64,000 bases of DNA, taken from the NCBI GenBank assembly GCA_040769125.1, contig JAXGLO010000001.1:1612001-1676000 (forward strand), read 5' to 3'. Below are positions 55,868 through 64,000 of this stretch, piece by piece; position 1 is the stretch's first letter; each line of letters begins with the position of its first letter. The DNA is from CAIXSE01 sp040769125 (GTDB lineage Bacteria; Actinomycetota; Thermoleophilia; UBA2241). Below the pieces are notes generated by a model. It had not been told where the DNA came from, made no database searches, and saw only the letters and a program-made list of their open reading frames with translations. Made by a program: the position numbers and the translations under genes.

Positions 55868-56719
55868 TCACCTCACCCGCGCAGCGAAGCGAACCGGCGT
55901 CATGCGGCAGGCGCTCATGAGGTCGCCGTGCAGCACGAAGAGCCGCAGGTTACTGCCGTACGTGTACACCCGGTAGGTGTGGTACGCGAGGCGCTTGGCC
56001 TGGGACACCCCCAGCTCGGTAGCGCTCACGAAGAACGGCGTTTCGCCGCCGAAGCGCGTGGTCTTGACCTCGATGAAGCGCTCGGAGCCGTCGGGCTCGA
56101 GCGAGAGGATGTCGTAGCCGAGGCCATCGCCCTGCGTCACAGACACGTGCTCCACGAGGCGCGCCAGCCTGCCGCAACCGGCCTCCTCGAGACGAGCCTT
56201 CTCGTAGGCAAGAGCGAAGACCTCGCCCATCAGGCTGAGCGACGTGTTGCGCGTCTCCAGCTCGAGGTAGTTGACCGCGTTCCTCACCGGAGGAACCGCC
56301 GCCTCCCGGCGCGCGGGCGGCGGCGCATCCCCCTCCGCACAGCCGGGCCGCGGCGTGAGCCGCGAGAGGACATCCTCGACCGGCGGAGGGTCGGCCGGCG
56401 CCGCGACCGTCCGGGCGACCAGCCGCTCGAGCTCGAGGTCGGCGGCGAGCCGCGCCCCGACCGCGTCGGCGAGCGGCTGCCGGTAGTTCGGCGCCGGCCC
56501 GTAGCACTCAACATACGGGTAGCCGAGGTCGAGCAGCACGGCACTGATGTTGCGGCACCTCAACTCGATCGTCTCCTCCGAGCGACAGTCCAGGCGCTCG
56601 GCAAGCGCCCCCAGGCGCTCGCGCCCGCCGTGCTCCTCGCCCCTCAGCTCCTGCGCGAGCATGGCGAAGTAGTCGCCGATCACCGTATCGATCTCGACCC
56701 TGGTCCAGCTTTCAGGCAT
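55868..56719 (-). CDS. DUF3883-domain, PD-(D/E)XK nuclease-like protein
   Basis: The product has 283 aa. ATG 56719 has GGGGAG 5 nt upstream. N-terminal part (SWTRVEIDTVIGDYFAMLAQELRGE, CRSEETIELRCRNISAVL, YVECYGPAPNYR) is typical of a helical DNA-recognition domain found next to DUF3883. The C-terminal domain holds the nuclease pattern D-x(about 12)-E-x-K: LGYDILSLEPDG and SERFIEVKTTRFGG. Such proteins occur alone or in restriction and phage-defence loci. No methylase or helicase is nearby, so its role here is open. Confidence 0.75.
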   Translation of the reverse strand: MPESWTRVEIDTVIGDYFAMLAQELRGEEHGGRERLGALAERLDCRSEETIELRCRNISAVLLDLGYPYVECYGPAPNYRQPLADAVGARLAADLELERLVARTVAAPADPPPVEDVLSRLTPRPGCAEGDAPPPARREAAVPPVRNAVNYLELETRNTSLSLMGEVFALAYEKARLEEAGCGRLARLVEHVSVTQGDGLGYDILSLEPDGSERFIEVKTTRFGGETPFFVSATELGVSQAKRLAYHTYRVYTYGSNLRLFVLHGDLMSACRMTPVRFAARVR

Positions 56720-56816
56720 CACTGCTCCCCACTGAAGGTATCTCCCTTGAATCCGTCACCGCCGCTGCCCTCACCTCCAACGAAGGACTGTAGTTCATCG
56801 CACCACCTGCCGATGC

Positions 56817-56822
56817 TATACT
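56817..56822 (+). promoter_or_regulatory. Extended -10 promoter of the DUF5684 gene
   Basis: TGC TATACT at 56814-56822, about 75 nt before the ATG at 56896. The -35 (TTCATC, spacing 17) is weak. Confidence 0.55.
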
Positions 56823-56895
56823 CGGCCGCACCGGGCGCGTACCCCACGCACAGGGTACTTTCGCCTCACTTCACGACGAGACATCGGGGGGTTCA

Positions 56896-57489
56896 ATGTC
56901 CATGGACATCATCGGATCTACGGGAAGCGGGTTCTCGACGCTTATTGTGATCGTCTTCGCCGCAGCCTCTATCGCCGGCTACTGGGCGACGTTCGCCAAA
57001 GCCGGCAAGCCGGGTTGGGGAGCCCTGATTCCGTTCTACAACCTCTACCTCTTGATTAAGATCGCCGGCCGGCCGGGCTGGTGGCTCGTGCTCTGCTTCA
57101 TACCGCTCGTGAACGTCATCATCGTGCTGATCGTGAGCCTGGACATCGCGAAGAACTTCGGTAAGGGCGCCGGCTTCGGAGTCCTCCTGTGGCTCTTCCC
57201 GATGATCATGTACCTGGTCCTCGGCTTCGGCAGCGCCCAGTACGCTGGTGCGCCCGCCGCCAGTGCGGCGCCTGCCGCGCCTGCCGCTCCTGCCGCCGGC
57301 CCCACGCAGACGGAGAGTGGCGGAACGGGCGGTTCCGGCGACGGAATGACGGCGATGACCAGCAGCGGCCCCTCGCACCTGCCGCCTATCACCACCACGT
57401 CGGCGGGCCAGCGTATCGAGGCGGCTCCGCTCGTCGCTCCACCGAGCGCAGGCCCTGTGCCTCCGACATCGCCCCGGCCTCGGGCGTAA
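56896..57489 (+). CDS. DUF5684 membrane protein
   Basis: The product has 197 aa. Three to four helices: FSTLIVIVFAAASIAGYWATF, AGRPGWWLVLCFIPLVNVII and GVLLWLFPMIMYLVLGF (split), with the DUF5684 pattern AGKPGWGALIPFYNLYLLIKI and SLDIAKNFGKG. A 80-residue Ala/Pro/Ser tail follows and is probably disordered. DUF5684 proteins are often fused to or near signal peptidases; here it is alone. Function unknown. Confidence 0.85.
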   Translation: MSMDIIGSTGSGFSTLIVIVFAAASIAGYWATFAKAGKPGWGALIPFYNLYLLIKIAGRPGWWLVLCFIPLVNVIIVLIVSLDIAKNFGKGAGFGVLLWLFPMIMYLVLGFGSAQYAGAPAASAAPAAPAAPAAGPTQTESGGTGGSGDGMTAMTSSGPSHLPPITTTSAGQRIEAAPLVAPPSAGPVPPTSPRPRA

Positions 57490-57519
57490 CGCCGATGCCG
57501 GCGCGCCGCTGAGTCACCC

Positions 57520-59001
57520 TCACTCCGGGCGCGGTCGCTCCGGGCGCGGGCGTGCTCCCCGCGTCAACGAGACGACCGCCCCGAGGAGGGCCAGGGCGGC
57601 GCCCGTAAGCATGGCGTAGCGATACCCCAAGGCATACTGCTGGGCAGCCTGGTCGACCAGTGAACCGGCTCCTTCTCCGCGGCTGTACAGGAGGCGGCCG
57701 CCGGCTCGACCAAGCTGCCCGGCGGCTATGCCTCCCAGCACAGCGACGCTGAGAGACATTCCCACGGAGCGCATCGTGCCGAGGATTGCGCTGGCCAGGC
57801 TCAGCTGGTCGCGGCGCACGCTCCCCATGACCGCCGAGGTATTCGGCGCGCTGAACGCCGCCAGGCCGAGACCGACGACGGCGAGGCTGACCACCACACG
57901 AACCATGCCGGAGGTCTCCAGCGTGGCGAGCAGCACCATCCCCCCGGCCACCGCTGCCATCCCCACGGTGGTGAGCAGGCGTGAGCCGAAACGGTCGCTG
58001 AGCCGCCCCGCGAGCGGGCTGAGAGCGACCTGCATCAGGGGCTGCCCCAGCATCAGCCAGCCGGTCAGCAGCGCCGAACGGCCCTGCACGACCTGGAGGT
58101 AGATCGCCGTGAGCAGGTTGATCGCGTACACGGAGAGATAGTTGAGCAGAGCCGCCACGTTCGCGGCCGCGAACAGCCGATTACCGAGCAGCAGGCCGAG
58201 GTCGACCAGCGGATCGGCCACCCGTCGCTCCACCACGAAGAATGCGACCAGTGAGAGCCCAGATAGAGCGAGCAGCAGCATGCTCTCCGGCGTCACCCAG
58301 CCCCACTCCGGCGCGAAGGTCAACGGCACCAGCAGACAGACGAGAAAGGCGGCCAGCAGGACGACTCCAGCCACGTCGCGATGCCGGGCGGCACCGGAGA
58401 TGGGCTCGCGGCGGGGAAGCAGCCGCCAGCCCCAGATCAGACAGAGCACGCCGACCGGCAGATTGACGAGGAAGACCCAGCGCCAGCCCAGAGCGTCCAC
58501 GAGGAAGCCCCCCAGCGGCGGCCCGACGCTGAGCCCCATGTAGACGGCCATGACGTTGTAGCCGAGAGCGCGGCCGCGCTCCTGCGGCGGGAAGACCGCC
58601 GTGACCAGCGCGGCCGACGTGGCGCTCAGCAGGGCCGCGCCGCCTCCCTGGATCATGCGGCTCGCGACCAGCCACGTTCCGCCCATGCTCAGCGCCGCGA
58701 GCAACGACCCCAGCGTGAAGACGGCCAGGCCGAGCAGGTAGAAGCGCACGCGACCGTACTGGTCGGCGAGACGACCCAGCGGGATGAGCAACACGGCCAT
58801 GGCCAGCAGGTAGGCCGCCTGCACCCAGATCGACGCCCCGAAGCTCAGATGCAGATCGAGGCTGATCACGGGCAGCGCCACGGCCACGATCGAGCCGTCG
58901 AGCGGCGCCATGAAGGCGCCGATCGAGGTCAGCGCGAGCAGCTCCCACCGCCGCTCCTGTAGGTGATCGCTGGTGAAGCTTCCCGACGGCAGGACGGCCA
59001 C
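57520..59001 (-). CDS. MFS drug:H+ antiporter, DHA2 family
   Basis: The product has 493 aa. Fourteen helices expected for DHA2; motif A between helices 2 and 3 reads GRLADQYGRVRFYLLG, and motif C of antiporters is seen in YMGLSVGPPLGGFLVD. It exports small hydrophobic compounds in exchange for protons. GTG 59001 is weakly supported by a ribosome binding site. It is convergent with the DUF5684 gene and divergent from the CobW-like gene, with no adjacent regulator. Confidence 0.9.
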   Translation of the reverse strand: MAVLPSGSFTSDHLQERRWELLALTSIGAFMAPLDGSIVAVALPVISLDLHLSFGASIWVQAAYLLAMAVLLIPLGRLADQYGRVRFYLLGLAVFTLGSLLAALSMGGTWLVASRMIQGGGAALLSATSAALVTAVFPPQERGRALGYNVMAVYMGLSVGPPLGGFLVDALGWRWVFLVNLPVGVLCLIWGWRLLPRREPISGAARHRDVAGVVLLAAFLVCLLVPLTFAPEWGWVTPESMLLLALSGLSLVAFFVVERRVADPLVDLGLLLGNRLFAAANVAALLNYLSVYAINLLTAIYLQVVQGRSALLTGWLMLGQPLMQVALSPLAGRLSDRFGSRLLTTVGMAAVAGGMVLLATLETSGMVRVVVSLAVVGLGLAAFSAPNTSAVMGSVRRDQLSLASAILGTMRSVGMSLSVAVLGGIAAGQLGRAGGRLLYSRGEGAGSLVDQAAQQYALGYRYAMLTGAALALLGAVVSLTRGARPRPERPRPE

Positions 59002-59245
59002 CTAGTCAGCCCCGGTCGCGGACGAGCCAAGGATCTCGCAGACGACGGCCGCCGGCGTCGATGGAGCGACGGCTGCACCGACGCTCCACCTGAACCGGAT
59101 GACGCTTACCAGATCCACTGACACGACCCTTTGCTCGCCGACTGACCCCCTGAGCCTACAGCGCGAACGCCTGACACGCTCGCGGCGCAGCTCGACCTCG
59201 CCGCCCCGGCTTGACCGCCTGCGACAATGCGTCCACCATGAGCCC

Positions 59246-59833
59246 ATGCGACTACTCTGCATAGCCGGATTCCTCGGCTCCGGCAAGACGACCCTGCTGC
59301 TCGAGACGGCGCGCCGCCTCACCGAGGCCTCCCTGTCTGTCGCCATCATCGAGAACGAAATCGGCGAGATCGGCGTCGACGGCGGCGTCGTCGAGTCACT
59401 CGGCCTCCCGGTGCGCGAGGTATTCGGCGGCTGCATCTGCTGCACGCTGCAGACGAACCTGGTCGACTCCCTCCGCGAGATCGAGCAGCGCTTCAACCCG
59501 GACGTCGCCATCATCGAGCCCACGGGGCTGGCGGCTCCCGGCGAAGTGCTGCACGCGGTCCACGCCCAGTTGCCGCACATCACCGATGCGCGCATCCTGA
59601 CGCTCATCGACGCCGGCCGCTGGAACCTCCTCATCCGCGCCGTGGAGCCTCTCATCACAGCACAGGTCACGGCGGCCGATGTCATCGCCCTCAACAAGAT
59701 CGATGAGGTCGACGACGCCTCGCTCGACGAGATTGAGGCTGCGGTGCGACAGCTCTCTACCACGGCCCCCATCCTGCGCGTGTCTGGCACAACCGGCGTC
59801 GGCCTGGACGCCCTTCACGAGGCGCTCCTGTGA
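59246..59833 (+). CDS. CobW/COG0523-type metal-chaperone GTPase (short form)
   Basis: The product has 195 aa. ATG 59246 opens MRLLCIAGFLGSGKTTLLL with a P-loop at 8-15. Metal-binding CxCC motif in GGCICC (Cys63, Cys65, Cys66), Walker B-like DVAIIEPTGLA, and base-specificity ALNKID. The C-terminal domain of longer CobW proteins is missing, as in the short 'UreG-like' branch. GTP binding drives delivery of Zn, Co, Ni or Fe to a client. The GTGA overlap with the His-rich gene downstream indicates a joint function. Confidence 0.88.
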   Translation: MRLLCIAGFLGSGKTTLLLETARRLTEASLSVAIIENEIGEIGVDGGVVESLGLPVREVFGGCICCTLQTNLVDSLREIEQRFNPDVAIIEPTGLAAPGEVLHAVHAQLPHITDARILTLIDAGRWNLLIRAVEPLITAQVTAADVIALNKIDEVDDASLDEIEAAVRQLSTTAPILRVSGTTGVGLDALHEALL

Positions 59834-60330
59834 GCCACGAAGACACGGGTTGCGCGGGCGACTGCGGGCATACGCACCACCACGACCACCACAGCGATGC
59901 GCACCACCACGACCACCACGGTGAGGCGCACCACAACCTGAGTCACCTCCCCGCCGACGCCGAGCCTGCCGTCTTCGCGGCGCGCACCGACATCGTCTTC
60001 GCTCCGCCCCTGGCTCCGGATGCTGCGGCGGGCGCGCTCGAGTCGTTCCTCGACGAGCTGGCCGCCGGCCTCGCCTCCGCCGGCTGTTTCCTCGTCGGGC
60101 ACGTCAAGGGCAGCCTCGCCGCCCAAGAGGGCGGCGCGCTCGCTTTCCACCTCACGTCGCTCGAGCGACCGCCGCAGGTCACCGGCGACCTCGTCGCGCC
60201 CCTCAGCGACGCCACCTTCACCATCAACGCCATCGTGTTCGGGGTGCCCGAGGAGGCGCTCCCGGATCTGGTCAACGGCGCCTTGGCGGCGACGTCCCTC
60301 CCCCTCGCCAGCAGCGACGAGCTCGCCTGA
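59830..60330 (+). CDS. His-rich putative metallochaperone, partner of the CobW-like GTPase
   Basis: The product has 166 aa from GTG 59830, overlapping the GTPase stop by 4 nt. Residues 8-36 carry about 15 His and two Cys (CAGDCGHTHHHDHH, DAHHHDHHGEAHH), a clear metal store. The rest (about 45-166) is an alpha/beta domain with FLDELAAGLASAGCFLVGHVKG and PPQVTGDLVAPLSDATFTINAIVFG; I do not recognise it. It could bind the metal and present it to or receive it from the GTPase. The metal identity is unknown. Confidence 0.75.
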   Translation: MSHEDTGCAGDCGHTHHHDHHSDAHHHDHHGEAHHNLSHLPADAEPAVFAARTDIVFAPPLAPDAAAGALESFLDELAAGLASAGCFLVGHVKGSLAAQEGGALAFHLTSLERPPQVTGDLVAPLSDATFTINAIVFGVPEEALPDLVNGALAATSLPLASSDELA

Positions 60331-60387
60331 GGCCTTCGGCAGGTTTACCCGGCGTCCCCGAAGGCGCCGCCGGGCCTTCCTCCCGGC

Positions 60388-60417
60388 TTGACAGCCCCTC
60401 CCCGCCTGCCCTACCGT
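60388..60417 (+). promoter_or_regulatory. Promoter of the trp operon
   Basis: Perfect TTGACA (60388-60393) and TACCGT (60412-60417), spacing 18. The transcript would start near 60424 and has about 60 nt before the first start codon. No attenuator hairpin with T-run is seen. Confidence 0.65.
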
Positions 60418-60486
60418 TCCCCAATCACTTGCCCGAGCGGCAGGTCGACGATGATGCAGGGCTGACGTGATCACCGGAGGTGTCGC

Positions 60487-60513
60487 ATGCTTGGCCCGTG
60501 GCAAAGGACATAA
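60487..60513 (+). CDS. Trp-containing 8-residue mini-ORF overlapping trpE
   Basis: ATG 60487 lies 6 nt after GGAGG, the best ribosome binding site in the leader, and encodes MLGPWQRT followed by TAA. It overlaps the first five codons of trpE in another frame. The trpE GTG (60498) has no ribosome binding site of its own at proper distance. It may be a leader peptide with one Trp codon that couples to trpE. Confidence 0.4.
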   Translation: MLGPWQRT

Positions 60514-62056
60514 GGGTTCTCCCTGAGCTAGTCGAGGCGCGCCGCCTCGCGCTGGCCCACAATGTCCTGCCCATCACCCACTCGTTCGTCTCGGATCTCG
60601 AGACCCCCGTCTCCGCCTTCCTCAAGCTCGGCGCGCCGCGTCGCGCCTTCCTTCTCGAGAGCGCCGAGCAGGGGCAGCATCTCGGCCGCTACTCCTTCCT
60701 CGGCGTGGGTGGACGCGCCCTCGTGACCTACGCGGACGGGCGCCTCACCGTAGACGAGAACGGCAACCGCCTCGACGTCGAGCACGCCGATCCCTTCGCA
60801 GCCGCGGCCGAGCTCATCAAAGGCTACCGCTCTCCGGCGCACACCGGCGAGATCGCGGCTCTGCCGCCGCTCGCCGGCGGCCTCGTCGGCTACTTCGGCT
60901 ACGACCTCGTGCGCCGCCTGGAGGATCTGCCCGGCGCACCGTCCGACGATCTGGGTCTCCCTGAGATGGCCTTCCTGCTCGCCGACACGGTCCTCGTCTT
61001 CGACCATCTCAAGCACACCGTCACGATCATCGCGAACGCCTTCGTCGAAGGCCGGAACGTCGACGACCCCTACGAGCAGGCCATCGCACGCATCGCCGAG
61101 GTCAAGGCGAAGCTCATGGCGCCGCTGCCGGCGTCCGCCTACCCGCACGGGCGGGCGAAGAGAGCAGCCGGCGGCGAGGGGAATGAGACAGGCGGCGATG
61201 CCCCAGCCGCCCCCAGAAGCCAGCGACCCGTCTCCTCGTCGATGACCCGTGAGCAGTACGAGGCGGGGGTGGAGCGCATCCGTACCTATATCTACGCCGG
61301 TGACGCCTTCCAGGTCGTGCTCAGCCAGCGCTTCAGCACGCCGGTCGACGTCACGCCGTTCTCGATCTACCGCGGCCTGCGAGCCGTAAACCCCAGCCCC
61401 TACATGTACTACATCGCCTTCGACGATTTCGCCCTCTGCGGCTCAAGCCCCGAGCCGCTCGTCACCGTGCAGGGCGACCGCGTCGAGACGCGCCCCATCG
61501 CCGGCACGCGCCGCCGCGGCACCGACGCCGCCGAGGATCGGCGCCTCGTCGCCGACCTGCGCGCCGATGAAAAGGAGCGCGCCGAGCACGTCATGCTCGT
61601 GGATCTCGGCCGCAACGACCTCGGCCGCGTCTGCAGGCCGGGCAGCGTCAAGCTCAACGAGCTCATGGAGGCGGAGTACTATTCGCACGTCATCCACCTG
61701 GTCTCGTCGGTGAGCGGAACGCTGGCCGACGGGCGCACGCCCACCGACGCCCTCAAAGCGGCCTTCCCCGCCGGCACGGTGAGCGGCGCCCCCAAGATCC
61801 GCGCCATGGAGATCATCGACGAGCTGGAGACGGTGCGGCGCGGCCCCTACGCCGGCGCCATCGGCTACCTCAGCTACGCCGGCGATCTCGACACCTGTAT
61901 CTGTATCCGCACGCTGGTCGTCAAAGACAGCGTCGCCTACTTCCAGGCCGGCGCCGGCATCGTCGCCGACTCCGCCCCCGCCGGCGAGTACGCCGAAACG
62001 CAGAACAAGGCAGCCGCCATGCTGCGTGCCGTTGAGATCGCCCACGAGGAGTTCGC

Positions 62057-62060
<4 letters not shown>
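60498..62060 (+). CDS. trpE: Anthranilate synthase component I
   Basis: The product has 520 aa. From GTG 60498 (an upstream GTG at 60480 overlaps the ribosome binding site). Anthranilate synthase N-domain with Trp-binding LLESAEQGQHLGRYSFLG (conserved LLES), and chorismate-binding C-domain: GDAFQVVLSQRF, PIAGTRRRGTDAAED, LVDLGRNDLGRV, FPAGTVSGAPKIRAMEIIDELE, and YAETQNKA. It converts chorismate to anthranilate with TrpG, and tryptophan inhibits it. A disordered insert at about 215-245 separates the domains. It overlaps trpG (GTGA). Confidence 0.95.
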
Positions 62061-62690
<630 letters not shown>

Positions 62691-62701
<11 letters not shown>

Positions 62702-63737
62702 GATCCTCAGCCATGCCCTCGGCGAGCTGGCCGCCGGCCGGGACCTGAGCGAGCACGAGGCGCGCGACGTCATCCTCGAGATCATGGGCGGCCGGGCCGG
62801 CGAGGCGCAGACAGGGGCGTTCCTCAGCGCCCTGCGCATCAAAGGCGAGACCGCCGAGGAGATCGTGGGCATGGCGCGCGCCATGAGCGTGCTGGCCGAG
62901 AAGGTCGACGTCGACGCCGACGTCATCCTCGACGTCGTCGGCACGGGCGGCGACCAAGCGAGCACCTTTAACATCTCGACGGCGGCGGCGCTCGTGGCCG
63001 CCGGCGCCGGCGTCACCGTAGCCAAGCACGGCAACCGCTCCGCAACCAGCATGTGCGGCAGCGCCGACGTCCTCGAAGCAGTGGGAGTGGCCATCGACAT
63101 CACGCCCGCCCAGGTCAGCCGCTGCATCGCCGAGGCCGGCGTCGGCTTCATGTTCGCGCCACGGCACCACCTCGCCATGAAGCACGTGGCCCCGGTGCGA
63201 CGCCAGCTCGGCATGGCCACCACCTTCAACCTGATCGGGCCGCTCACCAACCCGGCCGGCGCCCGCCACCAGCTCATCGGCGTCGCCGACGCCAGGTATA
63301 TCGATCGCATCGCGACCGCCGTGCGCCTCATGGGCACCGAGCGCAACCTCGTCGTGCACAGCGAGGACGGCCTCGACGAGATCTCCACGACCTGCGAGAC
63401 CACCGTCATCGAGGTGTTCGCCGGGCAGGGCTACGACGTGCGCTACCAGCTCAGGCCGGAGAAGCTCGGCCTCACGCGGGCCCGGCTCTCCGACCTGCGC
63501 GGCGGCGGCGCCACCGAGAACGCCGCCTTGCTGCGCGACGTCCTCGACGGCACGCCGGGCCCCCGCCTCGACGTCGTGCTGCTGAACGCCGGCGCAGCGC
63601 TCTACATCGCCGAGGCGACCGACAGCATCGAAGCCGGTGTCGCGAGGGCCCGGGCGGCCGTCGCCGCCGGCGACGCGCGCGCCAAGCTCGACCTCCTCAT
63701 CGAGGTGACGAACCGCTTGAAAGAGGAGACGGCATGA
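62691..63737 (+). CDS. trpD: Anthranilate phosphoribosyltransferase
   Basis: The product has 348 aa. Family motifs: VGTGGDQASTFNISTAAALVAAGAGVTVAKHGNRSATS (in two parts; GTGGD binds PRPP), SADVLEAVGV, GFMFAPRHHLAMKHVAPVR, and RTxFNLIGPLTNPA (ATTFNLIGPLTNPA). It attaches phosphoribose to anthranilate. GTG 62691 lies inside the end of trpG. Its own stop overlaps the trpC ATG (ATGA). Confidence 0.95.
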
Positions 63738-64000
63738 GCGACTTCCTCGCCGCCATGATCGAGAGCTCGAAGCGCAGAGCCGCCGCGGGGCGTGCGGAGC
63801 GTCCCCTGGCGCGGCCGGAGCAGCCCGGCCTCCGCGGCCGTCTCGTCGAAGCGCTCTCGGCGGAGCGCGTGGCGCTCCCGGGCACGCCGCTCCACGAGGC
63901 GCCCCTCGGGGTGATCGCCGAGATCAAGCGGCGCTCGCCGAGCAAGGGCGACCTCGCCCCTGCGCTCGACGCAGGCATCCAGGCGCGCCTTTACGAGGCG
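63734..64000 (+). CDS. trpC: Indole-3-glycerol phosphate synthase (partial)
   Basis: The first 89 codons are seen; the window ends inside the gene. LGVIAEIKRRSPSKGDLAP is the conserved strand 1 and Lys motif of TrpC. An N-terminal helical region precedes it (SKRRAAAGRAERPLAR). It makes the indole ring of tryptophan. ATG 63734 overlaps the trpD stop, completing an E-G-D-C order. Confidence 0.92.
   Translation, partial: MSDFLAAMIESSKRRAAAGRAERPLARPEQPGLRGRLVEALSAERVALPGTPLHEAPLGVIAEIKRRSPSKGDLAPALDAGIQARLYEA

Overview
The window is high-GC bacterial chromosome with tightly packed, often overlapping genes (ATGA/GTGA junctions), many GTG/TTG starts, and Actinomycetota-like content. Supporting that assignment are mycobacterial-style pieces of synteny (pheS-pheT, an argR relic, a 3-methyladenine DNA glycosylase and tyrS in order), NarL-type two-component genes with a 'putative sensor' membrane protein, DUF4349 and DUF5684 proteins, and a tmRNA tag ending LALAA. 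The class cannot be fixed from the window; a deep-branching, Thermoleophilia- or Coriobacteriia-like lineage is my guess. No CRISPR array, prophage, transposase or tRNA gene was recognised.

Layout. 1-3700 (minus): a partial secreted protein, a C39-like secreted peptidase, a DUF697 membrane protein, and mntP preceded by three very small ORFs. 3997-5702 (plus): a KhtT/KhtU-like potassium-proton antiporter pair. 5758-7466 (minus): a HAD phosphatase and a secreted coiled-coil/lysozyme-like hydrolase. 7788-10069 (plus): a promoter with an overlapping palindrome, a broken ABC-2 permease start, a TetR regulator and a B12-binding radical SAM enzyme, all with overlapping ends. 10085-12787: a Ca-type P-ATPase. 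12944-20541 (minus): a putative envelope-stress block (MacB-like ABC exporter, bactofilin-like membrane protein, putative sensor, NarL-type response regulator and kinase). 20627-20986: tmRNA. 21142-25323: a Cys-rich unknown, an SGNH-like secreted hydrolase, a DUF4349 protein, a stand-alone LON substrate-binding domain and a 58-aa partner.

25420-31055 (minus): a complete rrn operon (16S-23S-5S) with a strong promoter, RNase III processing stems, no spacer tRNA and a terminator. 31178-38921: a surface-glycan cluster with a nonulosonic acid synthase, a fused CMP-sugar synthetase/PseG-like hydrolase, a pyruvyl transferase, an acyltransferase, a flippase and an unassigned glycosyltransferase-like protein. 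38977-54382: translation genes (tyrS, pheST, an rRNA methyltransferase, rplT, rpmI, infC, thrS) with a U32 protease-like gene, a NIF3-like gene, mpg, an argR relic and corA. 54670-59001: a small unknown, an alternative-oxidase-like diiron protein, a DUF3883 nuclease-like protein, a DUF5684 protein and an MFS exporter. 59246-60330: a CobW-like GTPase coupled to a His-rich protein. 60388-64000: the trpE-G-D-C operon, cut by the window end.

The items most worth following up are the TetR/radical SAM operon, the AOX-like protein, the argR relic marking a probable lost arg cluster, the infC leader terminator with a possible antiterminator, the Trp-containing mini-ORF overlapping trpE, and the CobW/His-rich pair.
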